Assembly (NCBI RefSeq): GCF_036711975.1
Contig: NC_091966.1
Span: forward strand, 40,369,501-40,433,500
DNA length: 64,000 nt
Source of the DNA: Onthophagus taurus
Taxonomy: Eukaryota; Arthropoda; Insecta; Coleoptera; Scarabaeidae
Direction: 5' to 3'
Shown here: piece after piece, positions 45,872 through 57,420 of the stretch
Position numbering within the stretch: position 1 is the first letter of the stretch
Layout: the number at the start of each line of letters is the position of its first letter
Notes under the pieces: model-generated
Databases searched by the model: none
Seen by the model: the letters and a program-made list of their open reading frames with translations, nothing else
What the model was told of the DNA's origin: nothing
Position numbers and translations under genes: made by a program

Positions 45872-47870
45872 CATTAATCCTGATTATCACATTTAAAATT
45901 AAAAAAACATAAAGTGTTACAAAAAATAAGTAATTATACACTTAAATCTGGTAATACATTAACAAATAAACTTAATTATGTTAGTTAAGCTTAGAATTTT
46001 ACTATTTACTTAAAAAATTTGGGTTGTAATGTAAAAGTTAGGCAACTTAATACACAGATAATAAATTGAGGTTATGTTGTTTTTCAAATTTTCAAATTTA
46101 TGGGTAAAAGAAAGTGTAAAAAGAAGATAAATGTTGAAACAGGAGCTTAATAAGAAAGAAAATTCATCATGAAATTGAATCTCAAGGAAAATGAAAAACA
46201 GGGAAAAGATAGTAACGACAAAGTTTATTCATTGATTCATCAACATCAAAAGAACTTATTATATTGATCGATTTAATAATCTTAGTTTGAAGATTTAGTT
46301 AAAAGATATAAATAAATTAAATAATAATACAAAGGAACATCTCTATAATGTAGCAATGATGATGCTACATCAGAGAAGAACTTGCTGGAGATGTTTGGAT
46401 TTGATCAAACCCACGAAAAGTGTGGAACAGTAAATGATTTTCTATGTAAATGATGCAAGAGAAGAACCAAAAGCCAAACCATCTGCAAGAAAGAAGAATT
46501 ACAGCTTAGGAATGAACTAAATTAAATGACATTAATCCTGATTATCACATTTAAAATTAAAAAAACATACATAAATAAAAAATAAAGAGTAAGTAATTAT
46601 ACACTTAAATCTGGTAATACATTAACAAATAAACTTAATTATGTTAGTTAAGCTTAGAATTTTACTATTTACTTCAAAAAATTGGGTTGTAATATGGTTG
46701 TAATGTAAAAGTTAGGCAACTTAATACACAGATAATAAATTGAGGTTAACTAAATTAAATGACATTAATCCTGACATCACAATAATGTCATTAAATAAAA
46801 TTAAAAGAACATAAAGTGTTACAAAAAATAAGTAATTATACACTTAAATCTGGTAATACAGTAAAAAATAAACTTAATCATGTTAGTTAAGCTTAGAATT
46901 TTATTATTTACTTCAAAAATTTGGGTTAGGCAACTTAATACACAGATAGTAAATTGAGGTTATGTTGTTTTTCAAATTTTCAAATGTGTGGGTTAAAAGA
47001 AGTGTAACAGAAATATTTTATATGAAACTGCAATGATTAAGAAAGTGTAAAAAGAAGATAAATGTTAAAACAGGAGCTTAATAAGAAAGAAAATTCATGA
47101 AATTGAATCTCAAAGAAAATGAAGAACAGGGAAAAGATAATGACAAAGTTTATTCATTTATTCATCAACAACATTTAGTTAAAAAATATAAATAAATTAA
47201 ATAATAATAACAAGGAACATCCCAATAATGTAGCAATGATGATGCTACATCAGAAACGAACTTGATGGAAATGTTGTTTGGATTTGGTTAAACCGACGAA
47301 AAATATGGAACAGTAAATCATTTTCTATGTAAATGATACAAGAGAAGAACCACAAGCCAAAACATCTGTAAGAAAAAAGAATTACAGCTTAGGAATGAAC
47401 TAAATTAAATGACATTAATCCTAATTATCACATTTAAAATTAAAAGAACATAAAGTGTTACAAAAAATAAGTAATTATACACTTAAATCTGGTAATACAG
47501 TATACAGTAAAAAAGTAAACTTAATTATGTTAGTTAAGCTTAGAATTTAATTATTTACTTAAAAAATTTGGGTTGTAATGTAAAAGTTAGGCAACTTAAT
47601 ACACAGATAGTAAATTGAGGTTGTGTTGTTTTTCAAATTTTCAAATGTATGGGTTAAAAGAAGTGTAACAGAAATAGTTTATATGAAACTCTAATGATTA
47701 AGAAAGAGTAAAAAGAAGATAAATGTTGAAACAGGAGCTTAAATGAAGAACTGGAAAAATATAATAACGACAAAGTTTATTCATTGATTCATCAACGTCA
47801 AAAGAACGAATTATATTGATGAATTCGGTTTAATAATCTTAGTTTGAAGATGTTTGTAATAAAATAATCA

Positions 47871-48590
47871 TGTTAATATCATTAGAAGAATTACATTTAA
47901 CATTAAAGAATTAATTAATGCTTTCAATGTAAAATATGCAATACATATTCTATTAAGTATGTCTCTATTTAATAGGATTCAATTAAATCCACAGATTAAG
48001 TATGAGTGAATATGTACTCAATCTCAGTAAAAAAGTAGCAATGGTTACTTTTATGTTAGAGTTTAGATTACTTGGAATTCAAACCATTTTATGTAATGAA
48101 CCAATTCGAAAGCCAATTTATATCATTTGATTACTGTAAATGACGTTAGAATAAGTTTTGTTGCTTTTTAAAACTATTAGGAACTAAGTGAAGAAAGAAT
48201 TTAAATGCCTTAATAAGCATGTTATAGAAAATTATTATATTTTTTTTAATATTTATAAAAATACAAATATACAGTATGCAAAATCCATATTAGAACAGCC
48301 TCCGAAATATTAGAAAATCACGAATTACTCAGGAATGGTAGTAGAAATTTCAAATTTTTTGCTTTTTGAACTTTGCAGTTCAAAGGACATTTTGCAAACT
48401 TTAATAATAACTAAGAAAATTATACATTTGGAATAACATTAATACTTTGCTGGGTGCCTGTTTGCTTAACAACACCTTGGCATCGATTTCGCTACTTTAG
48501 TGATTAATTGAAGTGGTATTTTTTAGTCCATTCTGTCTTCAACGCTATTTTTAAGTCGATTACGTTTCTAACATCGTAATATTTCAATTT
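47871..48590. other. non-coding stretch
   Basis: AT-rich, nothing recognised. Confidence 0.4.
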
Positions 48591-48601
48591 CTTCTTGAAT
48601 A

Positions 48602-48870
48602 TTGACAATAAAATTAAGATCTGCGCCTTGTGATGGTGTTTTGACAACCTTAACAAATAATTACAGATTCTTCAGAACTGCATGGAAGTCTATGTCTATA
48701 AATGAAAGAACCTTAACAAACTTGATATCAAGATTAATAAAAGAAGAAGAATTATTTAAAGGTAATCTAAATAATGAACCAAAACTTGCTTCAAATGTAA
48801 AAAAAACAGGTCATATCGGTAGATTTTGTAAAATGAAATTAAATAAAGAAAGTGTCGCTTTATTTAGATA
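48602..48870 (+). pseudogene. Ty1/copia Gag relic
   Basis: The frame reads FFRTAWKSMSINERTLTNL, then ISRLIKEEEL and KKTGHIGRFCKMKLNK. This matches the copia Gag order of a helical segment followed by a CCHC knuckle. The first two Cys of the knuckle have been lost by a deletion before KKTGH, and no pol follows. It is a short dead fragment. Confidence 0.65.
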
Positions 48871-48959
48871 TTCTTTTCCGTTGTCGCTTCTTATTTTGGA
48901 AACATTTACGTTTATACTTGTTTCCATTTCTTCTACACATTCTTTTAAATAATCTAGAG

Positions 48960-49819
48960 CAATAAGAAACCTGATTTATCTGGATTACAAATATTTTGAT
49001 GTGAAGTATAAAAGTGCTGGAATGTTCTTTTCTTGTTATTTATTCTTTTACCCCTGACATCATGTTATATTTATAATAATAAAAGACACTTGTAGTTATT
49101 AGATTTATGTAAGAAACTATCAATAACATTACAAGAGTAATAAATTAAAGTGTAAGGTTTGTCAAAATAATTTTATTACATGCTTATTGTGTATTTTGGG
49201 TTGCCTAACTCAATTAAACTTTACCATATTAAATAGGGATGTTGTAAATTAATTTGTTAATTAATCCTGATTACATGTAGGTTTTCTTTTGATATATTCT
49301 TAAATAAAAAAATTGGTTTTATCTAAAACTCAGCTAATTAAATTATAATTCCGATGCAACGCGAAAGATGAATCTTGACGTTTTCTATACTGTGGGCACA
49401 TTGTCCACTTATTTTTATATACCATGACACTCAGTTTATATCAAATAAATGTGAAAAAATTAAGATTTATATCAAATAATGATGTTATTTAGTTGTGATT
49501 ACTAGATAACAAAGTTTTATTTAAATCTTGCTAATTATTAGACAATTTTATTTTGTCAATCAACCAACTATGTCATTTCAAAATCCAAAAAAAAACAAAA
49601 TCCTTAATTAAAAGTACCTAAAATTAAAAGAAAATGCTTCGCAAACTATTTTTCGCACATTAAACCCGATCATTATCGATTCCAATATTAATTGAAAATC
49701 CGTGTAGCTACGAAGATTTCATAAAGAACCACATCAGAAATAATAAAAATTAGGAGTTGTCAAAAAAAAAATTTTTGCTGTCAAATCAAAAAAAAAAAAA
49801 ATTGAAATAGCGTCGCAAA
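48960..49819. promoter_or_regulatory. upstream region of the ubiquilin-like gene
   Basis: No other gene is seen. The promoter and leader of the ubiquilin-like gene must lie here or be driven from within repeats. The last 60 bp are A/T homopolymer-rich (49765-49805). No specific element could be assigned. Confidence 0.4.
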
Positions 49820-51034
49820 ATGTCTAAAGAAGATGATCATACCAGTGTAAACGAAACGATATTGATTACAGTTAAATCCCAAATGAAAAAGGAATCGTTT
49901 AATATATCGACGGAGTCGACGATTTTGGAGTTGAAGGAATTGGTTTCGCCGAAATTCGAAGCAAACGTTCCCGATATTCGGTTGATTTACGCAGGGAGGA
50001 TATTAAGGGATGAAGATACGTTGGGTAATTTGAACATAAAGAATGGATTTACCATCATTTTGGTTGTAAAATCGACCGCGCCTCAACATAGATTACCAAA
50101 TATTGGACTTCGATCACCACCACTCAACGAAGTTAACAACCAACAACCTCTAGGGACAAGAAATAGTCTGCACGAATTATTTACTGGGGCAATGCTTCAA
50201 TATTATCTAGATAACCCGGAATTAATCCGAACGATGTTAACTAATAACCCAGAAATGCAAACAATCATTCAACAAAACCCCGAAATTGGGCACTTAATTA
50301 ATAACCCAACATTTTTAAGACAAGCAGTCCAATTTATGGCCAACCCAAATATAGCCGAGGAAGTCCGAAGGAGTAATGATCGCGCTATGAGTAATTTAGA
50401 AAGTTTACCAGGGGGTTATAATTTATTACAACAACTTTATCAAAACGTAGAGGAACCAATGATGAACTCCGTTAACGAACAATTCCATGGTAATCCTTTC
50501 GCTGCTTTATCAACAACCCAAACACCAAATTTACAACAAGGCGCTGAAAATCGCCAACCACTCCCAAATCCTTGGTCAAATACGGCTCCGAACATCACAG
50601 AAACTCCAAATTACGGAACACCGGATGGAAATGTAAACAATTTACAATCGATTTTGCAAAGTTTCATGGCGGGATCCCAAGAAGTCCCTAATACTGGTGG
50701 GAATGTACAAGGTCAGGAGATATTACAAGCATTACTTCAAGAACATCAAGGTCTCTCAGCACTTTCTAATCTTATATCAGCCGCTTTAATGGAATCGGAA
50801 GGAACGGGAGGTGAAAACCAAATGCCCCAATTTAATATTGAAAATTTAACCGAAACCATCGCCCATTTAACGCAACAAATCGGTTCGGAACGAGTTCCCC
50901 CCGAAGAACGTTACAGCAATCAACTCAATCAATTGAACGAAATGGGATTTCCAAATCGAGAAGATAATCTTCAAGCTTTAATAGCAACATTTGGCGATAT
51001 CAACGCTGCAATTGAAAGACTTATACCTCATTAA
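49820..51034 (+). CDS. ubiquilin-like UBL-STI1-UBA protein, intronless
   Basis: 404 aa. Residues about 14-85 form a ubiquitin-like domain ([36 protein letters not shown]), residues about 116-215 an STI1-type region rich in NNPE/NNP repeats ([35 protein letters not shown]), and residues about 362-402 a UBA domain ([20 protein letters not shown]). Ubiquilins shuttle ubiquitinated proteins to the proteasome through UBL and UBA, and shield membrane-protein clients through STI1. At 404 aa it is shorter than typical ubiquilins (about 550-600 aa), and the second STI1 pair is not evident. No intron is present, so it could be a retrocopy-derived paralogue or a compact main gene. AATAAA overlaps the stop codon (51033-51038) and recurs at 51039. 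Confidence 0.9.
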   Translation: MSKEDDHTSVNETILITVKSQMKKESFNISTESTILELKELVSPKFEANVPDIRLIYAGRILRDEDTLGNLNIKNGFTIILVVKSTAPQHRLPNIGLRSPPLNEVNNQQPLGTRNSLHELFTGAMLQYYLDNPELIRTMLTNNPEMQTIIQQNPEIGHLINNPTFLRQAVQFMANPNIAEEVRRSNDRAMSNLESLPGGYNLLQQLYQNVEEPMMNSVNEQFHGNPFAALSTTQTPNLQQGAENRQPLPNPWSNTAPNITETPNYGTPDGNVNNLQSILQSFMAGSQEVPNTGGNVQGQEILQALLQEHQGLSALSNLISAALMESEGTGGENQMPQFNIENLTETIAHLTQQIGSERVPPEERYSNQLNQLNEMGFPNREDNLQALIATFGDINAAIERLIPH

Positions 51035-51190
51035 TAAAAATAAATATTATAAGAATAATAAAAATTGGTTAATTAAACATATTTAATTATATTTCTTCTT
51101 AATCTAAATCGTATCTATGATTTTGCATGTCTGTTCTAAGTAAATCGTGATCCATCACTGTTAGAGAGAGTGTTACTGGAGATTAATAAT
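51005..51190. repeat. duplicated ubiquilin/ZNFX1 3'-end junction, left copy
   Basis: From GCAATTGAAAGACTT (end of the ubiquilin frame) through TTGGTTAATTAAAC to TTTTGCATGT and CGTGATCCATCA, this stretch parallels 57203-57420. The right part corresponds to the antisense of the last ~25 codons of the ZNFX1-like gene, but with indels, so it is a pseudogene fragment here. Confidence 0.8.
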
Positions 51191-51379
51191 TGGTGGTTTG
51201 AGAATAAATGTCTTCTTATAATAGACTTGGTAAATAATTTAGTGGTTAAATAATCTAAGGTTATCCAATTCGAACAAATTGACGTTGAAACGTTTTTGAA
51301 AAAAATTTAAAAATTGTTTATTAAGAAAATTTAACTAATAACATGAATCTAGATATCCGAGATCGTCAAGGACCTCGAA

Positions 51380-51610
51380 TTCCGAACACTAGATATAGAA
51401 CTAGAAACATTCGGGTGTAGCCGTCTTTAGAGACGTGCGGCTAAACCCGAATGATTCTAGTTCTAGGTTTAATGTTAGTTCTATTTCAGTAAAAATAGAC
51501 AATAATTTAACTCTTAGTAACAATTAAAACTAGAACTAACACTAGACCTAGAACTAGAAAAATTCGGGTTTAGCCGTGCGTCTTCAGACGTTAGTGCAAT
51601 AAAGATATAC
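51380..51610. repeat. CTAG-rich hairpin repeats
   Basis: One full palindrome (ATTCGGGTGTAGCCG...CGGCTAAACCCGAAT, 51408-51452) and a half copy (about 51563-51590), embedded in ACTAGACCTAGAACTAG-type motifs. Same family as in LIG1 intron 10 and Uba1 intron 1. Confidence 0.7.
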
Positions 51611-51639
51611 AACATAGTGATATTTAGCAACATCATGTT

Positions 51640-54000
51640 TGGACTCAGTTTAATGGTTTTTTTAATAAAGAATACATCATAAAAGAACACCATGAAGTTG
51701 TCCATTTGTCTATTATATGATAACTAACGTCAGATTTAAAATATCAACCTCAATTTTCACATATTTGTAATCTTCATTAAAAATCTTTTAAAATGAGTAC
51801 AAACACGACATATTTATCTCCGATATTAATGAAGTTATGGTCAACTTCCGGTTAGAAATGTCAAAGTCAATTTTGACATATTTGTAATCAAATAAAATAC
51901 TTTTTTCTGTCTGTACTTTTTAAATTCTACCGGTTTCATATTATATATAATCCTACCCATTTCCTAAAAACCCATTAAAATCTATCCAAAAATTACCCAT
52001 TCTTTAACTTTAATTAATAAAAATAGTTTGCATAGTTCAAGCATAACACACATTTCACCAATAATAAAGACACAGATTCATTTCAATAAAAACGTTTACT
52101 AGAAAATTCAAGATGCTAATTATCACGAGAAATTTAAAATAAATTGACGTGGGTGTATTAGAATTTAACATATAATTTAAATGACATTTAGTAGCATTTC
52201 AATGCATACACTTTTGTATTAGATTTTAACATATTTAAGTATAACGAGTTGTTCTTTTATAATAGGAGATTCGAAGGTTCCTGAAGATGGTTTTGTAAAT
52301 AAACCGAAACCGGTAGAATTTAAAACAGTGAATCCATTTTTAATAAAAGTACAGACAGAAAAAAGTATTTTACTTTATTTAAAATAAAATGGAAAGAAAT
52401 AATGTTTACAACAATATATTTGTAATCGTTGTGTAAAATCCTTTAAAATGAGTCCAAACATGATACGTTTAATTCCAATATTACTCGAGATATAAGCAAC
52501 TTCCGGTTTGAAATGTCAACGTCATTTTGACAAATTCTTAATTTTTATAAAATGTCTTCAAGTTTATCACAAAAACAAAAATACAATAAAAAAATTTAAA
52601 AATTAAGGTTGGTATTAATATTTAATATTGAAATTATCCATCCATCCCATAATATTTAATAATTAAATTGCTATCTATCTTCATTGTTGCTAACTTCGGC
52701 TTTAACGTTTTTTTATTCAAACTTTTTTGTTTTTTGATATAAGTGTGTCATGTTTGGACTCATTTTAATGTTTTTTTTTAAATAAAGAATACATCATAAA
52801 GAACACCATGAAGTTGTCCATTTGTATTCCATATGATAACTAACTTCAGATTTAAAATGTCAACCTCAATTTTATTTTGACATATTTGTAATCTTCATTA
52901 AAAATCCTTTAAAATGAGCACAAACATGATACGTTTAATTCCAATATTACTCGAGATATAAGCAACTTCCGGTTTGAAATATCAACGTCATTTCGACATA
53001 TTCTTAATTTTTATAAAATGTCTTAAAATTTATCACAAAAACAAAAATACAATAAATAAATTAAAAATTAAGGTTGGTATTAATATTTAATAATTAAATT
53101 GCTATCTTCATTGTTGCTAACTTAGGATTTAATGTTTTTTATTCTAACTTTTTTGTTTTTTGATAAGTGCGTCTTGTTTGGACCCGTTTTAAAGGGTTTT
53201 TTAATAAAGAATATATCATGAAAGAACACCATGAAGTTGTCCATTTGTCTATTATAAGATAACTAACTTCAGATTTAAAATGTCAACCTCAATTTTGACA
53301 TATTTATAATCTTCATTAAAAATCCTTTAAAATGAGTACAAACACGACATATTTATCTTCGATATTAATGAAGTTATGGTCAACTTCCGGTTAGAAATGT
53401 CAACGTCAATTTTGACATATTTGCAATCGTCGTGAAAAATGCTTTAAAATGAGCCCAAACATGATACGTTTAATTCCAATATTACTCGAGATATAAGCAA
53501 CTTCCGGTTTAAAATGTCAACGTCATTTTGACATATTCTTAATTTTTATAAAATGTCTTAAAATTGATAACAAAAACAAAAATACAATAAAAAAATTAAA
53601 AAGTAAGGTTGGTATTAATATTTAATAATTAAATTGCTATATATCATTGTTGCTAACTTCGGCTTTAACGTTTTTTTATTCAAACTTTTTTGTTTTTTGA
53701 GATAAGTGCGTCATCTTTGGACTCATTTTAAAGGTTTTTTAATGAAGATGATAAATATGTCATTAACGTTGACGTTTCAGACCGGAAGTGATTGTATTTC
53801 CATTAATATTAAAGTTAAATATGTCGAGTTTGGACTCATTTTAAAGGATTTTTTATAAAGTTAACAAATATGTCAAAATTAAAAGTTGAAAGTTTGAACT
53901 TTTTGCTTTAAATGTGTCAAGTTTAGACTCACTTTAAAGGTTATTTTATGAAGATTACGAATATAATAATAAAATTAAAGTTGACATTGACAACTGCAAC
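51640..54000. repeat. satellite-like repeat field
   Basis: Recurrent phrases include GAGATATAAGCAACTTCCGG, TTTAATTCCAATATTACTCG, CACCATGAAGTTGTCCATTT and TTTGGACTCATTTTAA, in partly tandem order with irregular spacing (units of roughly 420-540 bp with sub-repeats). All are non-coding. An inverted-repeat element (about 51885-52390) is nested in it. Confidence 0.7.
51885..52390. repeat. ~500-bp segment with inverted ends, possibly Penelope-like termini
   Basis: AAATACTTTTTTCTGTCTGT (about 51895) and AAATTCTACCGGTTTCAT are mirrored by AAACCGGTAGAATTTAAAAC (about 52307) and ACAGACAGAAAAAAGTATTT (about 52352). The GGTTTCGG/ACCGGTAGAA style of end resembles the terminal repeats flanking the Penelope-like relic, but the interior has no coding evidence. 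Confidence 0.45.
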
Positions 54001-54197
54001 GTGACGTCATTGGAGGAAAAGTATAATATATTATACAGAGTACCCATTATGTATGGAATATAGTATACAGGCTGTACAAAATTTCAAATTCTACGGTTTA
54101 CTTATAACCGAAATAAAAGATGATAAAATGTAAATTTTTGGCTCAACTTTGACAGCTCATAGCTCGAAAACAAAAGAGTTGCGACCCTATGTTTATA

Positions 54198-55665
54198 CAG
54201 GGTGATTCATTAGCTCTATGACAAACTTTGGCAGATGAAAGGTGATGCGATTCTAAGGAAAAAATGTTATATGAATATGAGTCCGATTCATTTTGGTTAA
54301 AGAGTTACAAGCTTTTGAAAATTTTACACAGTTTAATAGGAAAATGAAAATGTAACATAAAAATAAGTTTAAAAATTACAAAATTGTTCGAAATGTCCGC
54401 CTTCAGCTTGAATGCACGCTTCACATCAACGAAGTAAAGATTTGCAACAATCGCAACAATAATTATGAAACACAAATACAGAGTTGGCTGTGATAACAAA
54501 ACTGAGTTCTTTATGTCAAACATTTCAATTTACTCTATTCTGTGTGTTTCAAAGTTTATAATTGTCAGAGTTTTGATCGAAAACGAAAATGCATGTGTTT
54601 ACGACTGAAGAATATGCAGATATTATTTTTGTATACGGGCTTTGTAACGGAAACGCTCGGCAAGCAGCAAGAGCATACCTTCGTAGGTTTCCAAATAGAC
54701 ATCAACCTGCCCATACAGTGTTTAGTGCATCATTTCGCAGACTGAGAGAAACAGGTAACCCCGCTCCATCAAAATGTTCAAGCATTACATCCTGGAGATA
54801 CTGAGCAACGCTTAGCATTTTGCCACTGGATTATTCAGCAACATGCTCAAAATAATAACTTCATTTCCCAAGTTCTGTGATCTGATGAAGCGTGTTTCAC
54901 TAGGGACGGCATAAATAATTATCATAACGAACATGTGTGGTCCTTGCAAAATCCACATGCAATTAGACCAGGAAGATTTCAGCAACGGTTTAGTGTAAAC
55001 GTATGGGGTGGCATTTTTAACAATTCTTTGCTATCTGTATGGGTGATAAATGAACGCTTAAATGCAAATATGTACAGAAATTTCTTGGGACATAACCTTT
55101 TCGATTTTATCGACGACGTACCACTTAACATCGTTCAAAATATGTGGTATCAGCACGATGGTGCACCACCACATCGAGGAAGAGAAGTCATCGCTTGGTT
55201 ACATGAACATTTTCCAAACAAATGGATTGGCAATGGAGGTCCAGTAGTCTGGCCACCACCATCCCCAGATCTAAATCCGCTGGATTATTATTTCTGGGGA
55301 CACATGAAGCAGCTTGTGTACCATGTAGAAATTACTACCCGTCAGCAACTACTGGACAGAATTCAAGATGCAGCTAATAGCATACGGAATGATACAAATA
55401 TCATACGTCGTGTGATAGAATCTTTACTTCGTCGATGTGAGGCGTGCATTCAAGCTGAAGGCGGAAATTTCGAACAATTTTTGTAATTTTTAAACTTATT
55501 TTTTATGTTACATTTTCATTTGCCTATTAAACTGTGTAAAATTTTCAAAGGCTTGTAACTCTTTAACCAAAATGAATCGGACCCATATTCATATAACATT
55601 TTTTCCTTAGAATCGCATCACCTTTCATCTGCCAAAGTTTGTCATAGAGCTAATGAATCACCCTG
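54198..55665 (+). mobile_element. second DD41D Tc1/mariner-superfamily transposon with ~250-bp inverted repeats
   Basis: Ends CAGGGTGATTCATTAGCTCT (54198) and its reverse complement (ending 55665) are flanked by TA on both sides (54196-54197 and 55666-55667). The inverted repeats extend about 250 bp and on the right include the last ~25 codons of the transposase and its stop. The left arm therefore holds an antisense copy of the C-terminal coding sequence. Confidence 0.85.
54589..55486 (+). pseudogene. DD41D transposase, internally deleted with an in-frame stop
   Basis: The N-terminal frame from 54589 reads [20 protein letters not shown], then [17 protein letters not shown], a helix-turn-helix module. 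The middle is shortened by a deletion near 54775 and the frame changes to [21 protein letters not shown] precedes the first catalytic Asp (SDEACF, about 54883). From 54935 the core is open: YQHDGAPPH and SPDLNPLDYYFWGH give the second and third Asp with 41 residues between them. The enzyme is inactive but the ends are intact, so trans-mobilisation is conceivable. Confidence 0.8.
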
Positions 55666-55744
55666 TATAAAAAACTTGTATTACTTTGGCAAGTACTACG
55701 TTCTAGTAAAGTTTCCCGATTAAAAACTGAACCACCCTGTATAT

Positions 55745-56415
55745 CTTTGTAAAAGTATAATCTCAAAAATGTTATCAAAACTTCAAATATTGTTTTCTCA
55801 AAAAAGAAAAGTTATTTTTCAAAACGTGTTGGTTCATTGGAAAGAGGACACTTTTATTAACATTTTGGGAAATTTTCATACTCATATTCCAAGAAATCGA
55901 TTTTATACGAATTTTTAAAACTTAATCGGCGAAAATTGCAAAATTCGAAAAAATTGTCGATTATTTTAAAAATTTATTTCTCAAAAACTAAAAGCGATTA
56001 TTCAAAACGGCTTTTTTCATTAAAAAGAGGATACTTTAATTAATAATTTGTGATATTTCCACAAGGATTCTTCAAGAAATTAATTTTATAACGAATTTTG
56101 AAAATTATCGATGAAAATTGCAACATCGAAAATGTTATCAGAACTTCAAATATTGTTTTCTCAAAAACGAAATGTTATTTTTCAAAATGTGTTCGTTCGT
56201 TGGAAAGAAGACACTTTTATTAACACTTTTGGAAATTTTCATACTCATATTCCAAGAACTGGATTTTATACGAATTTTTAAAACTTAATCAGCGAAAATT
56301 GCAAAATTCGAAAAAATTATCGATTATTTCAAAAATTTATTTCTCAAAAACTAAAAGTGATTTTTCAAAACGGTTTGTTGCATTAAAAAGAGGATACTTT
56401 AATTAATAATCAAAA
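55745..56415. repeat. ~360-bp tandem repeat, reverse orientation of the array at 12240-13170
   Basis: GAAAATTTTCATACTCATAT, AAAATTGTCGATTATTT and AAAGAGGATACTTTAATTAA each recur here with a spacing near 360 bp; all are reverse complements of the LIG1 intron 7 array. It again sits directly beside a hAT C-terminal fragment. Confidence 0.75.
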
Positions 56416-56419
56416 TTGA

Positions 56420-56640
56420 TAACAGCGACAGTTCTGTTAATAATGAATGTGATGATGAATTATAAGCGAAGAGAAGAAAACTAGATGAAACTGCAACAAG
56501 AGATTGCTAATGACAAACCTGATATAAATAAAGCTGTATTAAATGAAAAAAGTCCTATTGGGGTTGAACTTGATTATTATCTGCAGTGTCCAACACCTAA
56601 AAGAAATACTAATTCCTGTGATTGGTGGAGTACTAAGTAA
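56420..56640 (+). pseudogene. hAT transposase C-terminal fragment, second copy
   Basis: The plus strand reads AKRRKLDETATRD, then [20 protein letters not shown] and [19 protein letters not shown] before a stop. It retains DWW of the hAT dimerisation block, which the 11945-12230 copy lacks. The catalytic part is absent. Confidence 0.65.
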
Positions 56641-56759
56641 TTACATTTTGTGGTATTATTTGTTGCAAACCAAGTACACAACATATTTTCTATGTCTGGT
56701 TGGCTCGCTCAACCGAACCTTGTGTATGTATGGATTGGGGAGTGCATGCAAAACCGCAC

Positions 56760-57060
56760 GCCACACTTAGGCCCCATTGGGCCCCTTGTAACCGAACCTT
56801 GTGATTGGCTGTGTCTCAGTTTTCCATGAACGATTTTAAGTTCCTGCCACATTTCTTCAATAACTTTGTTTGCAAATTCCCTACCATTGTTGCTTTGTAA
56901 AATGCAAGAAGCTCCAAAAATTGTTAATATGTTTAAAAGATGATAAGCAACTTCTTCCGTTAGTTTTGTTTTTAAAGCTCTGAGTTGAATAAACTTCGTC
57001 CAACCAGAAATGTCCATTAGCTCAGTAAATCCAACAAGGTACATTGCAAATCGTGAGATA
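56760..57060 (-). pseudogene. integrase-core relic, KRBA2/SCAND3 or Ginger type
   Basis: The minus strand reads LMDISGWTKFIQLRALKTKL, then FGASCILQSNNGREFANKVI and HGKLRHSQSQGSV. This matches the integrase core shared by Ginger-type transposons and KRBA2/SCAND3-like proteins. The second catalytic position, normally QSDNGREF, is Asn here. The Glu-containing segment after GSV is replaced by unrelated sequence at a short duplicated motif (ACCGAACCTTGTG, about 56712 and 56792), so the domain is truncated and dead. Confidence 0.65.
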
Positions 57061-57202
57061 ACATTTCAAAAAAAAATAGGTAAGGTTGTAAAGAAAATTG
57101 TCTAAACTTATCAAAAAATGTCTATTTTATATCTTTCATTATTACTATTTTATTTGTAATTCAGAGTTAAATTGTTGTACATTTTTATTGTATTAAAAGT
57201 AC

Positions 57203-57420
57203 ACCGCAATTGAAAGACTTCATTAATAAAACAAATATATATAACAAAAAAAATTGGTTAATTAAACAAAATTTTTTTTGTTTCAAAAACATACTTAATT
57301 ATAAATCAAATCTATAATTTTGCATGTTGGCTTGTTCCGACCAAGCTGCGAATCGTGATCCATCAATGTTAGAGTGAGTGTTACCAGAGGTTAATTGATG
57401 ACTTTGCCCACCAATCTTAG
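57203..57420. repeat. duplicated ubiquilin/ZNFX1 3'-end junction, right copy
   Basis: Contains GCAATTGAAAGACTTCATTA (remnant of the ubiquilin 3' end), the shared TTGGTTAATTAAAC and the functional 3' end of the ZNFX1-like exon. Homologous to 51005-51190. Confidence 0.8.

Larger units (their letters stand above)
39655..47870. repeat. ~650-bp tandem repeat array, interrupted by an LTR retrotransposon
   Basis: The marker AATTATGTTAGTTAAGCTTA (allowing one change) occurs near 39938, 45975, 46636, 46878 and 47521. Another marker, AACTAAATTAAATGACATTA, occurs at the gypsy insertion point, 46511, 46748 and 47398. Full units are about 650-660 bp, with at least one shortened unit of about 240 bp. The array is non-coding. 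A gypsy element lies at 40522-45871. Confidence 0.8.
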
